Origin: Liolophura sinensis
Taxonomy: Eukaryota; Mollusca; Polyplacophora; Chitonida; Chitonidae
DNA: 64,000 nucleotides
Assembly: GCF_032854445.1 (NCBI RefSeq)
Contig: NC_088299.1
Coordinates: 8,222,324-8,286,323, forward strand
Direction: 5' to 3'
Shown here: positions 1-17,755 of the stretch, one piece after another
How positions within the stretch are numbered: the stretch's first letter is position 1
Layout: the number at the start of each line of letters is the position of its first letter
Program-made: the position numbers and the translations under genes
Notes under the pieces: model-generated
Seen by the model: the letters and a program-made list of their open reading frames with translations, nothing else
Database searches by the model: none
Told to the model about the DNA's origin: nothing

Positions 1-6893
<6,893 letters not shown>

Positions 6894-7560
6894 CTGTGAA
6901 AAAAAATGGAGTTTGTTTAGCTTCATTTTTCAGTTTGATCCAGGTACATGTAGATTATCAGGATATCCAACAAGATAAAAGTACTACTTCACAGTGAGCA
7001 AAAAGGTATCATAAATGTAATTTTACCTTTTTGCTATCCCACAGCTTGTCATATTCACTGTTCATAAATGGAGGGGGAACAGGGCATTAGTAAGACAATT
7101 TTATTCACACAAAACTATCAATATACTATAAAATAAATAGAATACATCACACTGAAGTCTGAAAATAACAGATAGTGTATATATTTCTGAAATGTGGAAA
7201 GCCTTATTCAGCTGACAATTATTCTCTAATTCAAAGAAATGAAAATACAGCATTCAAACTTCACTGAGAGTATTTCCTGAACTGACTATATACAAACTGA
7301 TGAAAAATGTAAGAGGTTGACTTCCCTAAGTCCCATTCCTTATAATACTAAACTATCAGTATAAATATATCCTAGAGCACAACAAGGTAAGCAAAGACTT
7401 ATGATGAGATGCAAATGGCTTTGTCTTAAGACTTCCATTATTACACTAGGTCAAACCAATATCTGTAACACAAGCTGAAGGAAATAAAGTATTCATGTTA
7501 CAAAAAAGAAGTCTTCCTGATTTACTGAAACTTCAACCTGAGAAATGTTACAGAGCAGGA

Positions 7561-7567
<7 letters not shown>

Positions 7568-7603
<36 letters not shown>
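7568..7603. repeat. TA dinucleotide microsatellite
   Basis: An uninterrupted run of TA repeats lies directly beside the tail of a SINE fragment. Confidence 0.95.
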
Positions 7604-7606
<3 letters not shown>

Positions 7607-7609
7607 ATT

Positions 7610-7735
7610 TATTTATTTATTTGATTGGTGTTTTACGCCGTATTTAAGAATATATCACTTATACGAAGATGGCCAGCATTATGGTGGCCGGAAACCAGGC
7701 AGGGCCTGGGGGAAACCCTCCCCCATCTGCGAGTT
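7610..7735 (-). mobile_element. SINE fragment (tail half)
   Basis: Its tail side reads 'tttatttgattggtgtttta', followed by 'gccagcattatggtgg' and then the 'ggcagggcctgggggaaacc' stretch. It stops in the middle of the family consensus, so the tRNA-like head is missing. Confidence 0.85.
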
Positions 7736-7817
7736 TATATATCATTACAAACAAGAATTATTTGTCTTAAGGCAAGGCCCTTGAACCTCAATGATTTGTG
7801 CTGTTTTCGTTCCTATG

Positions 7818-8017
7818 NNNNNNNNNNNNNNNNNNNNNNNNNNNNNNNNNNNNNNNNNNNNNNNNNNNNNNNNNNNNNNNNNNNNNNNNNNNNNNNNNNN
7901 NNNNNNNNNNNNNNNNNNNNNNNNNNNNNNNNNNNNNNNNNNNNNNNNNNNNNNNNNNNNNNNNNNNNNNNNNNNNNNNNNNNNNNNNNNNNNNNNNNNN
8001 NNNNNNNNNNNNNNNNN
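7818..8017. other. Assembly gap of 200 N
   Basis: A run of exactly 200 N lies between two SINE copies in the same orientation. The round number suggests an arbitrary gap length. The open frames running through it are artefacts. Confidence 0.99.
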
Positions 8018-8021
8018 AATA

Positions 8022-8296
8022 GATTTATTTATTTATTTATTTGATTGGTGTTTTATGCCGTACTCAAGGAATATTTCACTTATACGACGGCGGCCAGCAT
8101 TACGGTGGGTGGAAACCGGGCAGAGCCCGGGGGAAACCCACGGCCATCCGCAGGTTGCTGACAAACCTTCCCACGTACGGCCATAGAGGAAGCCAGCATG
8201 AGCTGGACTTGAACTCACAGCGACCACATTGGTGAGAGACTCCTGGGTCATTACGCTGCGCTAGCGCGCTAACCAACTGGGCCACAGAGGCCCCCT
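8022..8296 (-). mobile_element. Near full-length tRNA-derived SINE
   Basis: Read on the minus strand it starts GGCCTCTGTGGCCCAGTTGG (A-box region), has a B-box-like GAGTTCAAGTCC, a conserved central part with GGGCTCTGCCCGG, and ends ACACCAATCAAATAAATAAA. Little divergence from the copies at 12321 and 38622 implies recent activity. The tail side touches the assembly gap, so the target duplication cannot be checked. Confidence 0.92.
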
Positions 8297-9060
8297 AAAG
8301 TATAATAGACCAGCCAGGTTAATAAAATACTATATATTGAACTTCAATACTTAAAGTCGTGTTATGTTGAACAAGAGTTCTGATAATATCACCTATCAGC
8401 TCCTAGGTATTGCAGCTAGCAGTAAACTGTATATGTATTTTATTTGCTACATCAACATGCAGTGGTGAGATTTGCCGTGGTGTGTGTGTGCTACTGGTTG
8501 CTTCCCACAGACAACGATATGCTCATGTTCTGATCCTACCCTCTGCTTAGAATTAGCTTCCTCCCAATTTCACACATAGGTCCTCGGGTTTTATTCGTCT
8601 AAATGGAAGACCTATTTTTATCTGGCTGTGAGTCTACAACTACAGATTGGTCTCTAGTGTTTTCTAAGTCTGACTGCTCTTGGCAGGCTCATGCAGTGTG
8701 ATTCATGTACATGTTATTGCACAAGTGCGTTGTACTAGATAAATTGCTGAACAACAAGCACATTTGCACATTCTTGTGGATGTTTTTTTGTTAAGCAGAA
8801 CTGATTTCCTCCTTTGACATGTGATGTGATGATTGTATGGGATACTTTTTACTCCCAAATTGAATAACGAACAGCATTAGGAAGATTGGAATATTTCTTT
8901 TATTTTCACTGGATTTTTGTAATAATTTTTTGTAAATGGCTGAACAGTCTTTGAAACTGGCTTTTTGTTCAGCAGCCAAAGTTCTGTAGATCATGCTGTG
9001 ATCATGTTGAGAAACACTCAACTTCTTTGTGTAACACATTTTTATTGGTTTGAAAATGAA

Positions 9061-9223
9061 GGCTGGCTTTCTCCTATGTGAGAATGTCTGCCAGCGACCT
9101 GCGGATGGTTGTGGGTTTTCACAGGGCTCTGCCCGGTTTCCTCCTACCATAATGCTGGGTCGCCGTCTTAGAAGTGAAATATTCTTGAGTACAGTACAAC
9201 ACCAATCAAATAAATAAATAAAT
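9061..9223 (+). mobile_element. 5'-truncated SINE
   Basis: It runs from the 'ggctggctttctcc' position of the consensus to the AATCAAATAAATAAATAAAT tail. The tRNA-like head is missing, as expected for incomplete reverse transcription. Confidence 0.9.
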
Positions 9224-9274
9224 GTATACAAAATGTACAATTATACGATTTACTATTGGAATACATGTTTAGAT

Positions 9275-9345
9275 ATGCAATTAATTTTAAAGCATGTATA
9301 TGTTATGCAATTAATTTTAAAGCATGTATATGTTATGCAATATAT
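9275..9345. repeat. 30-bp tandem duplication
   Basis: A unit beginning 'atgcaattaattttaaagca' starts at 9275 and 9305, with a partial third copy from 9335. Confidence 0.9.
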
Positions 9346-9355
9346 ATTATAAAAT

Positions 9356-9590
9356 CAAGGTTACTCTAATTCCTCAACCTTTTTCATATAAAAGACCAAT
9401 TTTTCAGTGCAGTTTATGTATAATTTTGGTTTGATTTTGGAGACAATACTACATTGGTTGGATTGGCCAGTTTCAGGACTTCACAAAAAGTATAATTATA
9501 GCAGTCAACACAGAATAAAGCCTTAAAGAATATGCTTGAATAAACACCTTGCAAACATGTGAAAAAGTTGAAGAATTACAGTGTCAGTAA
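9356..9590. repeat. Repeat family C, copy 1
   Basis: It shares a colinear set of motifs with 12652-12872: 'tttgattttggagacaa', 'tacattggttgg', 'tttcaggacttcacaaa', 'taaacaccttgcaaac' and 'gttgaagaattacagt'. Not identified. Confidence 0.6.
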
Positions 9591-10974
9591 AGATTTTTGT
9601 TGGTGATGTTAAACCCAACTGGATCTCCAAAAAAAGAGCCTTAAGCTGTCAGTTTATATTGGAATTTTGATGCATTTTTTTTTAAAATTTTTCTCCCAAT
9701 CAGTTTTTCTATAAAATCTCTACTGACCTATCCTCTTGTACCCCAGCATAAATTTAAGGATGTTTGTGAGCATTGCTTGCATGTTGATATGTGTAGGTAC
9801 TTTTGTATCTTGAACTAGATTATAAATAGACCTTACAGTTCCTTTCACTCAGTGCTGTTTATTTTCCTAAAGGATGGGTTATATATCCAGGCATAGTTAG
9901 TTAAGCTAACTGAGATATACATGTAAAGCAACAAAGCTTGTCCCAATGTCATGCCTGCCTGGTACTTGTCATTCACAGCTCTGTTGTTTATACATCACTT
10001 CAGATTAGATGTAGTATATCATGAAAAAAAAAGAAAAAAGAACTGTATCTTAATATTCACAAGGCAAAGTAATTTTGTCCTGTATTTTTTCTGTGTGGCC
10101 TTTAATAGAAATGTAGACAAATTCTGACATGTTTATGTGGATAGTCAAATTTCTGAGTGGCATGAATTCATCTGAGAGTTAACCATATGTCAGCAGCTGA
10201 CATAGCTCAGTACCGTCACTTCTTGGCTCATCTGCTTTGCATGTCAGTGAAACTAGTGTTTGGTAGCAGCCTTTAGTTAATTGGTACATTAGTTCCCTAC
10301 TGAGTACCAGAGTCAGCTGAGGTGGGGTGGGGGTGGGTGTGGGGTGTGATTCACAGTAGTTTTAATAATACATCACATCATCAGTTTATCTTAAGGAAGC
10401 AGTGCCCTTAAGGAAATGACAAGTCTTACGACTTTTTGTGACTTTCATTTCTGACAAACTTGTGGGCATTATGCAATCAGCAGTTAGCTTGATGTCAGAA
10501 GTTATACAGCATGATAGTATTGGGGGTAGGGCAGTGAATATCACGGAATTGGATCATTATGGCTGGAAGAATGCTTCTACTTGTTGCTGGGTTGAAATAA
10601 CGCTGTGGGGCTGTGTTCGCTCTTTGTCGACATGAGTGACTTCCGTCATTGATATTATTTGTTTGATAGTATCCTGTCAACAACCTACTTGATTGTGACG
10701 CATAAAGAGTTCGTGACACATTTTATGGTCTCTTGCGGCTTTTAACCTTCAGCATTCCAAAGACATGCAAACTTCCATCATATGACAGATGCTGCGAGTC
10801 AAAATGCACTCCAACCAAATTCGTGGGCAGGTCCCACAGAAGGCCTGTATCGTTTTGGTGTGTAATTTTAAGGATTATCATGTCGTGAACGGATTTGCCG
10901 TATTCCTTATTCATTCACATTTATACAATCATGTTTGCGAGAAAATGAAGATTATGCTGTCAAACTCTATGTAG

Positions 10975-11192
10975 TGACCCAGAAGCCTCTCACCAATCCG
11001 GTCACTGTGAGTTCAAGACCAGCTCATGCTGCCTCCCTCTCTGGCCGTACGTGGGAGGGTCTGCCAGCAACCTGCGGATGATTGTGGGTTTCCTCCGGGC
11101 TCTGCCCAGTTTCCACCCACCATAATGCTGGCCACCATCGTATAAGTATTCTTGAGTACGGCGTACAACACCAATCAAAAAAAAAATAAAAA
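10975..11192 (+). mobile_element. SINE copy with A-rich tail
   Basis: It starts inside the head ('tgacccagaagcctctcacc'), has a B-box-like GAGTTCAAGACC and ends ACACCAATCA followed by an A-rich tail. It is only modestly diverged. Confidence 0.9.
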
Positions 11193-11756
11193 ATCAAACT
11201 CTGTGTGCCACACTTTTACGCTCCTGAAATACAGTCATGCTCACATATTTTGTTTAATTTAGCTGTTCAAATCAAGTTCCTGGTGTTCATCGAGAGCCGT
11301 GGTGAGCACACTGCCTCTCCGAAACCAAAACAAGGCCTGATGTAGCATTTTACAACATACCCTGTGTATTACAGCAAATGATAATACTGTGCATTCAAAG
11401 TCATGTGAGAGGGAATCCCTGACATCCTGTTTCGTTTATCAAATATAGATTTTATGTGCATGTACATACGTGTGTGGCTGTTTTCAAAAATAGGTACAAA
11501 AGCCAAAAATATTGACCTGTGCAAACAAACATGTTGAAAGCAGGAAGCTATTAATTAGTGGATTGATAATGTTGTTGTGTAATTGAAATGTGTGGGAGTA
11601 GGAAGTTTGTGCACAAAATTGTCACAGTATACATGTATCGTTGTATACATGTGATTGTGTGTTGAATTTTAAGAGGCTATACCCGAGATTTTGGGCCAAA
11701 AAAGTTCATATTCACTAATCAAATAAGATTTCTGTGTTAACTAAGAATAGCTCAGA

Positions 11757-11915
11757 TTATTGCCTTTCACTATCAGCCTTGTTTCTGTACTATTTATAGT
11801 TATAAAAGATAAAAGAAAAGTTATAATGTGACCTACTTGATAAATTTTCTCATTGGATTTGCAGTGATGATTTTTTGGTCAAAAATCTCAATATAGCTAC
11901 CTTTAATAGAAGTAC
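11757..11915. repeat. Repeat family B, copy 3 (shorter)
   Basis: It shares 'gcctttcactatcag', 'ataatgtgacctacttgata', 'ggatttgcagtgatgatttt' and 'tatagctacctttaat' with the copies at 5657 and 24517, in the same order. Confidence 0.45.
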
Positions 11916-12320
11916 ATGAAGGTTATCAGAGGCAAAAGCACACATTTACATGACGTGTTAGACAGGTGAGATTAACTAGCATTTTAGTTGGTCATATAAC
12001 ATTACAGGTGAGCGCAGGTTTTTGCTGGATATTTCCAGATTTCTATGGTATGAGAATTTATTTAACTGTGTACATATACTAAAGTATACATAGTAAATGT
12101 GCAATTTCTTGACATCTATAACTATTTTCCATCACTTTTCCGTATTGAAGAATTCTTTACAGATTTTGGTATTTTGTTCTATAATTCTCACGATGTTAAT
12201 AACTTGTAAATTAACTCATCTACTTCTGGACAGTTTGATTTATTGACTGTGTGAGTGCTGTCATTTAAATCAAAACTGCCTTGCAAATGTAAGTGTGCAG
12301 ATAATGATTACCATCATCAT

Positions 12321-12589
12321 GTATTTATTTATTTATTTGATTGGTGTTTTATGCCGTACTCAAGAATATTTCACTTATACAACGGCGGCCAGCATTATGG
12401 TGGGTGGAAACCGGGCAGAGCCCGGGGGAAACCCACGACCATCCGCAGGTTGCTGGCAGACCTTCCCACTTACGGCCGGAGAGGAAGTCAGCATGAGCTG
12501 GACTTGAACTCACAGCAACCGCATTGGTGAGAGGCTCCTGGGTCATTACGCTGCGCTAGCGCGCTAACCGACTGAGCCACGGAGGCCCC
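12321..12589 (-). mobile_element. Full-length SINE with 10-bp target duplication
   Basis: The whole family structure is present. On the minus strand it begins GGGGGCCTCCGTGGCTCAGT, carries A and B boxes, and ends in ATAAATAAATAAATA. The flanks 12311-12320 and 12590-12599 are both CCATCATCAT, a target-site duplication, so both ends of the element are fixed here. This is the best reference copy in the window. Confidence 0.95.
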
Positions 12590-12651
12590 CCATCATCATT
12601 TAGAAAGAATATCTGGCTGAACACAATGATACTAGAGAAGAGTACGGCGTT

Positions 12652-12872
12652 AAACCCCAAATTGTACTACTGCCCTATTTCCTCAACCATTTTACATATG
12701 AAAGAGCATCTTTCAGCCCCATTTATGCACATTCTTAATTTGATTTTGGAGACAAAACTACACTGGTTGGGTTTGCTAATTTCAGGGCTTCACAAATCTG
12801 TAATTTTACAGAATAATGTCCTTAAATAAACATCTTGCAAGCATACAAAAATGTTGAAAAATTACAGTATGT
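12652..12872. repeat. Repeat family C, copy 2
   Basis: Colinear with 9356-9590 (see that entry). It begins near 'ccaaattgtactactgccct' and ends near 'gttgaaaaattacagt'. Confidence 0.6.
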
Positions 12873-13596
12873 ACATGTGTAGTACCATTTGAAGTAGTGT
12901 AGTAGTGTATATCAAAATTGCATGGATTTAAATATCCAGTTAATACATGTATATAGTTCGCACATTTATCCATCCTCACACATGAAATATTGTTGTATCC
13001 CATATGTGGACTCTGGGCTGTCTCATCTTGTTTGAAGGTAGGACAGGTGTGATGAGTGAGTCAGTTCTTGATAAAAGGGGGCGGGGTCATGTGTATCTAG
13101 TGCATCTGGTGTATATAGATGCTACATCAGTATTAAAACATGACATGTATATGAAGGCACACATCATGTGGGTGATATGTGGGTGATGTGTGGGAGCCGT
13201 CTGCCGTATGACTCTGACCTGGATACTACTGGCTGCGTCTGCCAAGTAATTTCATTCAGATGTTGATTAATGTCACAGGTGGATGAATTGAAGTGATGCA
13301 AGAGAGATTACCTGTAACCTGTAAGTCTATGTGCGTATCCAACAGGGATCATACCTTGACAGATTATTAAGCATCTTTAGCAGTAGGTAGGTGTACCCAG
13401 CTGGACATGTGTGTCCTTCGATCACTGTAAAGTAAGGATCCCTGGATTTATCTATTCCTGAAAATCCACATTTACCGTTATTTCTTAAATGTCAATTTCT
13501 CATGTGTTTCATTAGTATAACATTCATATTTTGACACCTGACAGAATTATCAGAAATTGACAATTTACACAAATGTATCTGAAATTTAGGTTGTTT

Positions 13597-13599
<3 letters not shown>

Positions 13600-13660
<61 letters not shown>
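13600..13660. repeat. TA dinucleotide microsatellite
   Basis: About 30 TA repeats lie immediately before an old SINE remnant. Confidence 0.95.
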
Positions 13661-13664
<4 letters not shown>

Positions 13665-13667
13665 GCA

Positions 13668-13850
13668 GTATGTGGGAAGGCCTTCTAGCAACCTCTGGAT
13701 GATCGTGGATTTTCCTCAGTGATCGTGGATGTCCCTGAAGATCAGCCCGATTTCTTCACATTAATGCACACCATCCTTGTACAGGTGATTTATTCTGATT
13801 AAAGTGTGAAACTCCAGTCAGATAAATTATTTAAATAAATAAAATATACA
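13668..13850 (+). mobile_element. Old SINE remnant
   Basis: It keeps 'tgtgggaaggccttctagca', a doubled 'gatcgtggat' segment and an AT-rich 'aataaataaa' tail, in family order but heavily diverged. Confidence 0.55.
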
Positions 13851-15464
13851 CTGAAACGTTTTGAATGCAAATTCTTTCTGGAGTTAAATCAGTTCAGCCT
13901 ATAAATGTTTAAAATTTAAATGTTTCATTGTGTATCTTTTTTCTGTGTAGTGATTATTGAGTAAGAAAGAGGCATGAGTTAGATACATATACCAGATATA
14001 TCAAGTTTTGGAAGCAAATATTGCCGGTCTGAATCACATGTTTATTTCTATAATAAAATAATATTGTTTGATGAATGTCACTGATCAGTGTTGACACATG
14101 CATTGAAGTTAACAATGTATATGTGTGTGATATGTACGGTACATGAACACATCAGATTGTGGGTGAACAAGAAGCTGGTTAGCATCAGTGAAGAGAACTA
14201 GACAGTATTGACAGTATTATTTTATAGAGACTAAATATGTCTAAATTTCCTAAATATGTCTAAGAGCAATGTCTAATGCATAATACTTTGATTTACATTA
14301 TGACCATAAATTTAGGTTTTACTTTGTAAATTTAAAATATTTTCTCTCTAAATGTGGAAATAATAACATTTTTGTACAATGTGAAATCAAACCCTGTGAA
14401 CTTACTCTGAGGAAAAAAAAAAAAAAAAGGAAATATGATCAACACCAGGACTTAGTTGGCAAAGGTCTCTGGCTGACAAGATTGAGATAAATATAATATG
14501 AATCATTTAAAAGTCTTCATTCAGTGTGTGCTCTCCTCTCCCGGAGGTACAGATGTCAGATTGTTTTGATATGATGAACACAAGCACACATAGTGAGTTA
14601 ACAAATCTCCAGTGCTGCCTCTGCAACTATAGACATGAAACTTGATTAATTCTTCAACTTTTAAGAGTCATATAATTTTATGGGGGTTTTTTTTTTTGCT
14701 TGCATTTTTATAATGTTTTTTTCATTTCCTCCAATTCGGGGCACTAGCTGTGTTTAAAATTGAGTGGTCCTCAGGGGATGTTTACTACTAAATTGTTGTG
14801 AATGTAAAAGACTTGCATATACTGTCAGATATTGACAGCTGGCTTCCTGAGTTGACACAGTTAGATTTTGGGATATTTTGTGGGAGTGTTTTTATAAATT
14901 TAATAGCACTGTTTATTGTTCATTACAATAAAAATCTTGTGTAACACCAGATGTGGTGTTCATATATTTGAATTCTGACATTTTATAGGCTTCTGAGCTC
15001 GGCCAATGGCAACTAAGGTCCAAGGTGGGCTGATTGTACATGTGTTAATTAAGCGTGTCATATCACAGAATTGTTACCATTATGCTCTGAATATATGCAC
15101 AGATATGTGCAATGGACATTTGACAACGTTTCAGTATGTAATAGCTTTTCTGTATTTTCAAAAAACCTGTATCAAAGAAGGATATGATGTGTATTTTTGT
15201 AACTTATGACAATGTGTTACACTTGCATGTACATGTGGGTAGGGCCAATGACACATAATGATCAAAGCTGATATGAGTTTATGTTATTAAATCCTATCAT
15301 ACCCTCTGATGAGAAAGTTTTTACCTGTGTGCAGGGTTTTTCAATGGTTTACCGATAAAGTTTACTTTTTTTAGTGATACATTTTGTTTGATTCTGATTG
15401 GTTCATACATTTTTAGTTTCTTTTCGGAAAGACTTTATGCCTTTATGTGCTTCTGCAAGCCTTT

Positions 15465-15622
15465 CACCAGAGAGGTTACTGTGAGTTCAAGTCCAGCTCA
15501 TGCTGACTTGCTCTCTGAACGTAAGTGGGAAGGTCTGCCAGCAACCTGCAGATGGCCGTGGGTTTTCCTCCCACCATAATTCTGACCGCCGTCGTACAAG
15601 TGAAATATCCACGAGTATGGCA
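15465..15622 (+). mobile_element. 5'-truncated SINE
   Basis: It contains 'gagttcaagtccagctcatg' (B box), the central part with an internal deletion, and ends at 'gtgaaatatccacgagtatgg' without the usual tail. Confidence 0.85.
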
Positions 15623-16340
15623 AAAAAGGTTATGTTAAGTCTGAGCTTAGAATTGAACAATTGTTGAATCAAATGTTTTGATATAAAGACAGGATTTTAT
15701 GCTGCCAGTACTATACATGTATGAACACGTACATGAAGGGAAGGGGAAATTCGTACTAATTTGGACTAATGGCTGTCTGTCAGGTTGACAAGACAGAGTT
15801 GCAAAACAGGAAGGGATTCAGTTTACAGGAGGGATGGGAACAGGCTTTAGTTATAGGAAGTACCAGGCAATAGTCATGGGTTAAAGTTACTTGAAACCAC
15901 TCAGTGCTTGCACATGATGTGGTTTGCTGATAACAGTTTAAAGTTTTTCATCGTCAAAACTTCTGTGAGATGGATAGACTGGTTCAGAGAGTATGTATCC
16001 CTGTCTGGTTGTTATACGCCTATCTGATGTTTGGACAAATGGTATGAAGAATGGTAACTAAGTTGCATATTTGTTTTCAAGACTGCACTTGAAATGTGCA
16101 GGATGTTTGTTGAAATGATTTGCTTGCCTTTATAGATTTAAAACCTACAAATTTTGTTTCCATTGACATGCAGGAATTACTGCCTGCTGAATGTTCTTAT
16201 GATATTGGCTTGTCATCATTCGTTGTGCCAGGCCTTATATAATATGTTTATTGTAGTTGGATACACTGTAAGGGTAATATTTAAGATGTCACCAAAAACA
16301 TTTATTCAAATTCATAGATGGATACATAACATTATTTACT

Positions 16341-16540
16341 TGTGAGTTCAAGTCCAGCTCATTCTGGCTTCCTCTCCAGCCGTACGTGAGAAGGTCTGTC
16401 AGCAACCTGTGGATGGTCGTGGGTTTCCCCCGGGCTGTGCCCGGTTTCCACCCACCATAATGCTGGCCGCCGTCGTATAAGTGAAATATTCTTGAGTACG
16501 GCGTAAAACACCAATCAAAAAAAAAAAAAAAAAAAAAAAA
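16341..16540 (+). mobile_element. 5'-truncated SINE with 13-bp target duplication
   Basis: It starts just before the B box (GAGTTCAAGTCC) and ends ACACCAATCA followed by a long pure A tail. AACATTATTTACT flanks it on both sides (16328-16340 and 16541-16553). The pure A tail and perfect duplication mark a young insertion. Confidence 0.95.
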
Positions 16541-16669
16541 AACATTATTTACTGATATATTTGTTATTACTGTTGCAATATAAATGGTAATTTTTTTGCT
16601 AAAGATATTTAATGACATAAATTGAACTAAAATCTCTCCAAGGACAATATTAGTTACACATTTTGCTTG

Positions 16670-16822
16670 GTGACGAGAGTTGTGGTTTGTTTTGGAAGTT
16701 TAGGATGAGCTTCTCAAAAATTCTAGTTTCAGCAACAATAATGATACATGTATTTTACGATATTTATTTACTTCTAGAAATGCACTTTTTAGGTGACAGT
16801 TTAGGTCATTTACTACAAAGTC
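16670..16822. repeat. Repeat family A, diverged copy, reverse orientation
   Basis: Contains 'gtttgttttggaagtttagga', 'tttatttacttctagaaatg' and a terminal 'tttaggtcatttac', matching the order of motifs in the copy at 21657. Confidence 0.45.
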
Positions 16823-16939
16823 ATTATTATTGCATATGCTGAGTGTCTTCTACATTTTTTTTTCCCAGGTTACATACAGAAACAATGATGGATCTGATCC
16901 GGAATTCCACCCAAAACCTTTATGTTTGTGAAATGGCTG

Positions 16940-17269
16940 TCATGGGATGGATTGACTTGGTGACCGGTGATCTGGGCTGTGCCTAACCAATTCGTAGGAC
17001 GTTTCATGCGGAATTCTGACTGTTGTGCCAACCAACTGAAGCTCATGATCAAGATGAAAGCCCTGCACTATTTCAACAGCTCTATTTCTAACAGTTTTGC
17101 GCTTTATATTGGAGAAAGTTTTCTCATTCTCACTCAGTGGATGGTCAGAGGATGAAATGAGTTTTGACTCAACGTGAGACTGTGCTTGTGACACTAGAGA
17201 ACTTTTGAAACTGGGAAGCTGAACAAATTTTCCTCCATCTTTCTCCACATGTGCGAAGTTCACTTGGTT
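16940..17269 (-). other. Unassigned open frame of about 109 codons
   Basis: Open from 17269 down to a stop at 16940. The first codon labelled as a start is GTG, so no ATG start is apparent. Its composition is not obviously repeat-like and no family is recognised. It lies about 490 bases upstream of the GARRE1-like start, on the opposite strand. It could be a chance frame, an exon of a divergent gene or a gene fragment. Low confidence that it is coding. Confidence 0.2.
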
Positions 17270-17755
17270 TTAAACAGTCATTTTCCTTGTGTTCCTGGAC
17301 TCTTGGGATTGTGGACAAAACCTGTATTAGCCATAAATATTGCTGCTCCGAAAAAAACCCAGAGCTTGATAGTATATATTTTTCACGTAATATTTTTCTC
17401 TGGATTGTACTACCTGTTCTAGTCCAGGTATAAATTGGTTTATTTCATATTTTTGTAAAATTCTATACAGGAATTTCCATTTGGTTGTAAAGAACTGCAG
17501 GTCAGTACTTTTTATGAAATGTTAACTTCAGCTTAATTTTTCGTTATTTTGTACGATCATACACGTGTTAAGTAATATATGTTAAAGCTCACCAAGTGCA
17601 AGTTCCTTGTTAATAGAATTTTGAAAGCTGTGAAAACGGTTGTAATGGTTCCCAGTTGTAAGTTTATGTGTTTCCATGGACACAAGTTTTAAGACAATTT
17701 TGCAATTGAATTTGCGTACACTCATCACCAAATTGAGAAGGCAAGGTTTTAAAAA

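Larger units (their letters stand above)
6894..17755. other. Gene-free spacer between GPI and the GARRE1-like gene
   Basis: No exon could be supported here. It should hold the first exon and promoter of GPI (transcribed leftwards) and the promoter of the GARRE1-like gene (transcribed rightwards). It contains at least eight SINE copies, two TA microsatellites, two copies of a third repeat family (9356-9590 and 12652-12872), an assembly gap and AT-rich sequence with scattered ACATGTAC-type motifs. A 10-codon candidate exon at about 7025-7060 (minus) has good splice signals but no resemblance to the GPI N-terminus. Confidence 0.6.

Noticed and set aside
7025-7062. Small minus-strand exon candidate (EYDKLWDSKK) as the missing GPI N-terminal exon
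   Set aside because: Splice signals are fair, but the peptide and phase do not fit the GPI N-terminus, which needs about 40 codons.
7625-8186. Long open frames across 7625-8186
   Set aside because: They run through 200 N; the ends are SINE sequence.
8033-8285. Frames on both strands with peptides such as 'SSSCWLPLRPYVG' that recur at 12349 and 38642
   Set aside because: They are translations of the SINE consensus, not a protein family.
10495-10914. Two adjacent minus-strand frames as a possible gene
   Set aside because: No recognisable domain, no consistent splice sites, and each is short enough to be chance.
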